Under the pieces are notes generated by a model. The model was not told the origin of the DNA. It was given only the letters and a program-made list of their open reading frames with translations, and searched no databases. The position numbers and the translations under genes are program-made. DNA of 64,000 nt from Porphyrobacter sp. CACIAM 03H1 (GTDB lineage Bacteria; Pseudomonadota; Alphaproteobacteria; Sphingomonadales; Sphingomonadaceae), in contig NZ_CP021378.1 in assembly GCF_002215495.1 (NCBI RefSeq), positions 1,014,417-1,078,416 on the forward strand, given 5' to 3'. This document shows, piece by piece, positions 62,999-64,000 of the stretch. How positions within the stretch are numbered: the stretch's first letter is position 1; each line of letters opens with the position of its first letter.

Positions 62999-63673
62999 AT
63001 GACCCGCGCCCAGTCTCGCAATTCGCCCCGGACCGCAACCCGCGCCAAGCTCTGCGCCGTTCCGGACACTCCCGCCGACACCACCCCCAAACCAACCCGC
63101 CACGACAGCTGGCCGCTCGACCTGCAAGCCGCCTTCCTCCGCGCGCTCTCGGCGACGCATTCCGTCTCCGAGGCCGCCAAGTCGGTCGGCAAGTCGCGGC
63201 AGTCGGCCTATCGGCTCCGCTCGCGGCTCAAGGGCAAGCCTTTCGATCTCGCGTGGGAGGTGGCGTTCCATCATTCCTATGATGTGCTCGCCCACACCGC
63301 GCTCGAACGGGCGCTCAACGGGGTCGAGGTGCCGGTGTTCTTCCAGGGCGAACAGGTCGGCTCCTACCGCCGCTTCGACGAGCGGCTGACGGTGGCCTTG
63401 CTCCAGCGGTTCACCGCGGGCGGCAATCCGCTGTTCGGGCGGCTGGCTCCGCTGGCCGAGCGCCATGCGCGCGACTTCGAGGCGCTGCTTGCCAAGGTGG
63501 AAGCGGGCGAGCCGGTGGTCACCGGGGCGCTCGCTCCCGAGGATGCGGGCGAGCACGAGGTGCTGCGCGCACGGTTCTCCAGCATCCCGGAAAAGGGGGC
63601 GTTCCCCTGTCCGTCCGCTCTCAGCGACGATGAATTAATGAAGGTATTACAAGAGAATGGATGGGGGGAGTGA
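62999..63673 (+). CDS. Helix-turn-helix hypothetical protein
   Basis: A 224-residue protein with an Arg/Thr-rich tail (about 1-35), then a probable helix-turn-helix (LRALSATHSVSEAAKSVGKSRQSAYRLRSR). The rest is a helical body containing LAWEVAFHHSYDVLAHTALERALNG and VPVFFQGEQVGSYRRFDERL. This layout is seen in small sphingomonad proteins of unknown role that resemble phage terminase small subunits or transposase-like DNA binders. ATG 62999 lacks a good ribosome site, so the real start could be a little further in. No other phage genes are nearby. Confidence 0.7.
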   Translation: MTRAQSRNSPRTATRAKLCAVPDTPADTTPKPTRHDSWPLDLQAAFLRALSATHSVSEAAKSVGKSRQSAYRLRSRLKGKPFDLAWEVAFHHSYDVLAHTALERALNGVEVPVFFQGEQVGSYRRFDERLTVALLQRFTAGGNPLFGRLAPLAERHARDFEALLAKVEAGEPVVTGALAPEDAGEHEVLRARFSSIPEKGAFPCPSALSDDELMKVLQENGWGE

Positions 63674-63700
63674 AGCGGACAGGATGTCCGCTTTGTCCGG

Positions 63701-64000
63701 TTACGCCGCCCGTTCGATGCGGTTCCGCCCTGCCTGCTTGGCGGCGTAGAGGGCGGTGTCGGCGCGGGTGATCAGGCGGTCGGTCGCCTCGCCCCCGCGG
63801 CGCGCGGCGAGGCCGAAGCTGGCGGTCACGCGGTGGGGGCCGGCGGGCGTGATCAGCGGGGTGTCGGCGACCGCGACGCGCAGGCCCTCGATCCGCGCGG
63901 CGAAGGCGGCGAAGTCGGCGGTGCGGGCGGCGATCAGGAACTCCTCGCCGCCGATCCGGGCCACCAGCCAGTCGGCCGGGATCATGCGGCGCAGCATCGC
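63701..64000 (-). CDS. GGDEF domain protein, C-terminal part (5' end outside window)
   Basis: The last hundred codons of a diguanylate cyclase-type domain. The active-site motif reads ARIGGEEFLIA (GGEEF, an active variant), followed by ASFGLAARRGGE and ADTALYAAKQAGRNRIERAA, the standard end of the domain. Such enzymes make cyclic di-GMP from two GTP. The frame remains open to the window edge on the minus strand, so any sensory N-terminus is not visible. The RxxD inhibitory site cannot be assessed. Confidence 0.93.
   Translation of the reverse strand, partial: AMLRRMIPADWLVARIGGEEFLIAARTADFAAFAARIEGLRVAVADTPLITPAGPHRVTASFGLAARRGGEATDRLITRADTALYAAKQAGRNRIERAA

Noticed and set aside
62999..63673. 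Prophage remnant around the helix-turn-helix gene
   Set aside because: The protein is only loosely terminase-small-subunit-like and no other phage gene, integrase or attachment repeat is present.

Overview
The window is high-GC chromosomal DNA with dense, short-spaced genes. It most likely comes from an alphaproteobacterium of the Sphingomonadales, probably Erythrobacteraceae-like. The grounds are a crtY-crtI-crtB carotenoid cluster, a split glycine dehydrogenase (gcvPA/gcvPB), HWE-type histidine kinases, TonB-dependent and TorF-type outer-membrane proteins, and dispersed palindromic repeats common in that group. The organism call is inference. No rRNA, CRISPR array, insertion sequence or prophage is visible; there is one tRNA.

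Layout. 1-2.8 kb: 3' part of metH and an exported serine hydrolase. 2.9-4.1 kb: a cation/proton antiporter. 4.2-8.9 kb: tandem glycine riboswitch and gcvT-gcvH-gcvPA-gcvPB. 9-11.2 kb: lipid-linked saccharide flippase and nucleotidyltransferase. 11.3-15.2 kb: mmsA, an SMP-30 family lactonase and an exported M24 peptidase. 15.3-23.7 kb: a candidate catabolic regulon with a citrate-synthase-fold lyase, type III CoA-transferase, IclR regulator, TonB receptor, WrbA, VOC protein, alpha/beta hydrolase and half-length MetE-like methyltransferase. A 32-bp operator-like element lies in front of both transcription units. 23.8-29.1 kb: ZntB/CorA transporter, two sensor kinases (one with an ethylene-receptor-like membrane domain), a stand-alone receiver, and tRNA-Gly(CCC). 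29.4-31.1 kb: a fumarylpyruvate-hydrolase-like gene and an N-terminally truncated gentisate dioxygenase. 31.2-37.3 kb: exported small proteins, a penicillin-acylase-type Ntn hydrolase, and two outer-membrane proteins that share a 5' leader hairpin. 37.5-39.5 kb: alcohol dehydrogenase and SDR dehydrogenase. 39.7-42.6 kb: phytase, PhoX-type phosphatase and a small membrane protein. 42.8-46.9 kb: dps, 6-phosphogluconolactonase, Nudix, dinB and an MFS exporter. 47-51.2 kb: a biotin-dependent acyl-CoA carboxylase. 51.3-55.6 kb: crtY-crtI-LOG-crtB. 55.8-61.4 kb: MipA/OmpV protein, amidohydrolase, TPP riboswitch with thiC, and two small exported proteins. 61.4-63 kb: a lower-GC patch with a DUF3800 gene. 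The window ends in a GGDEF gene.

How it fits together. Housekeeping one-carbon and cofactor metabolism (metH, the riboswitch-controlled glycine cleavage operon, riboswitch-controlled thiC) is mixed with carotenoid synthesis, phosphate scavenging, branched-chain and propionate-type CoA catabolism, and accessory catabolic loci. The points I consider most unusual are the ethylene-receptor-like kinase, the duplicated operator tying together the 15-24 kb catabolic genes, the shared Shine-Dalgarno-sequestering leader of two outer-membrane genes, and a LOG gene inside the carotenoid operon.
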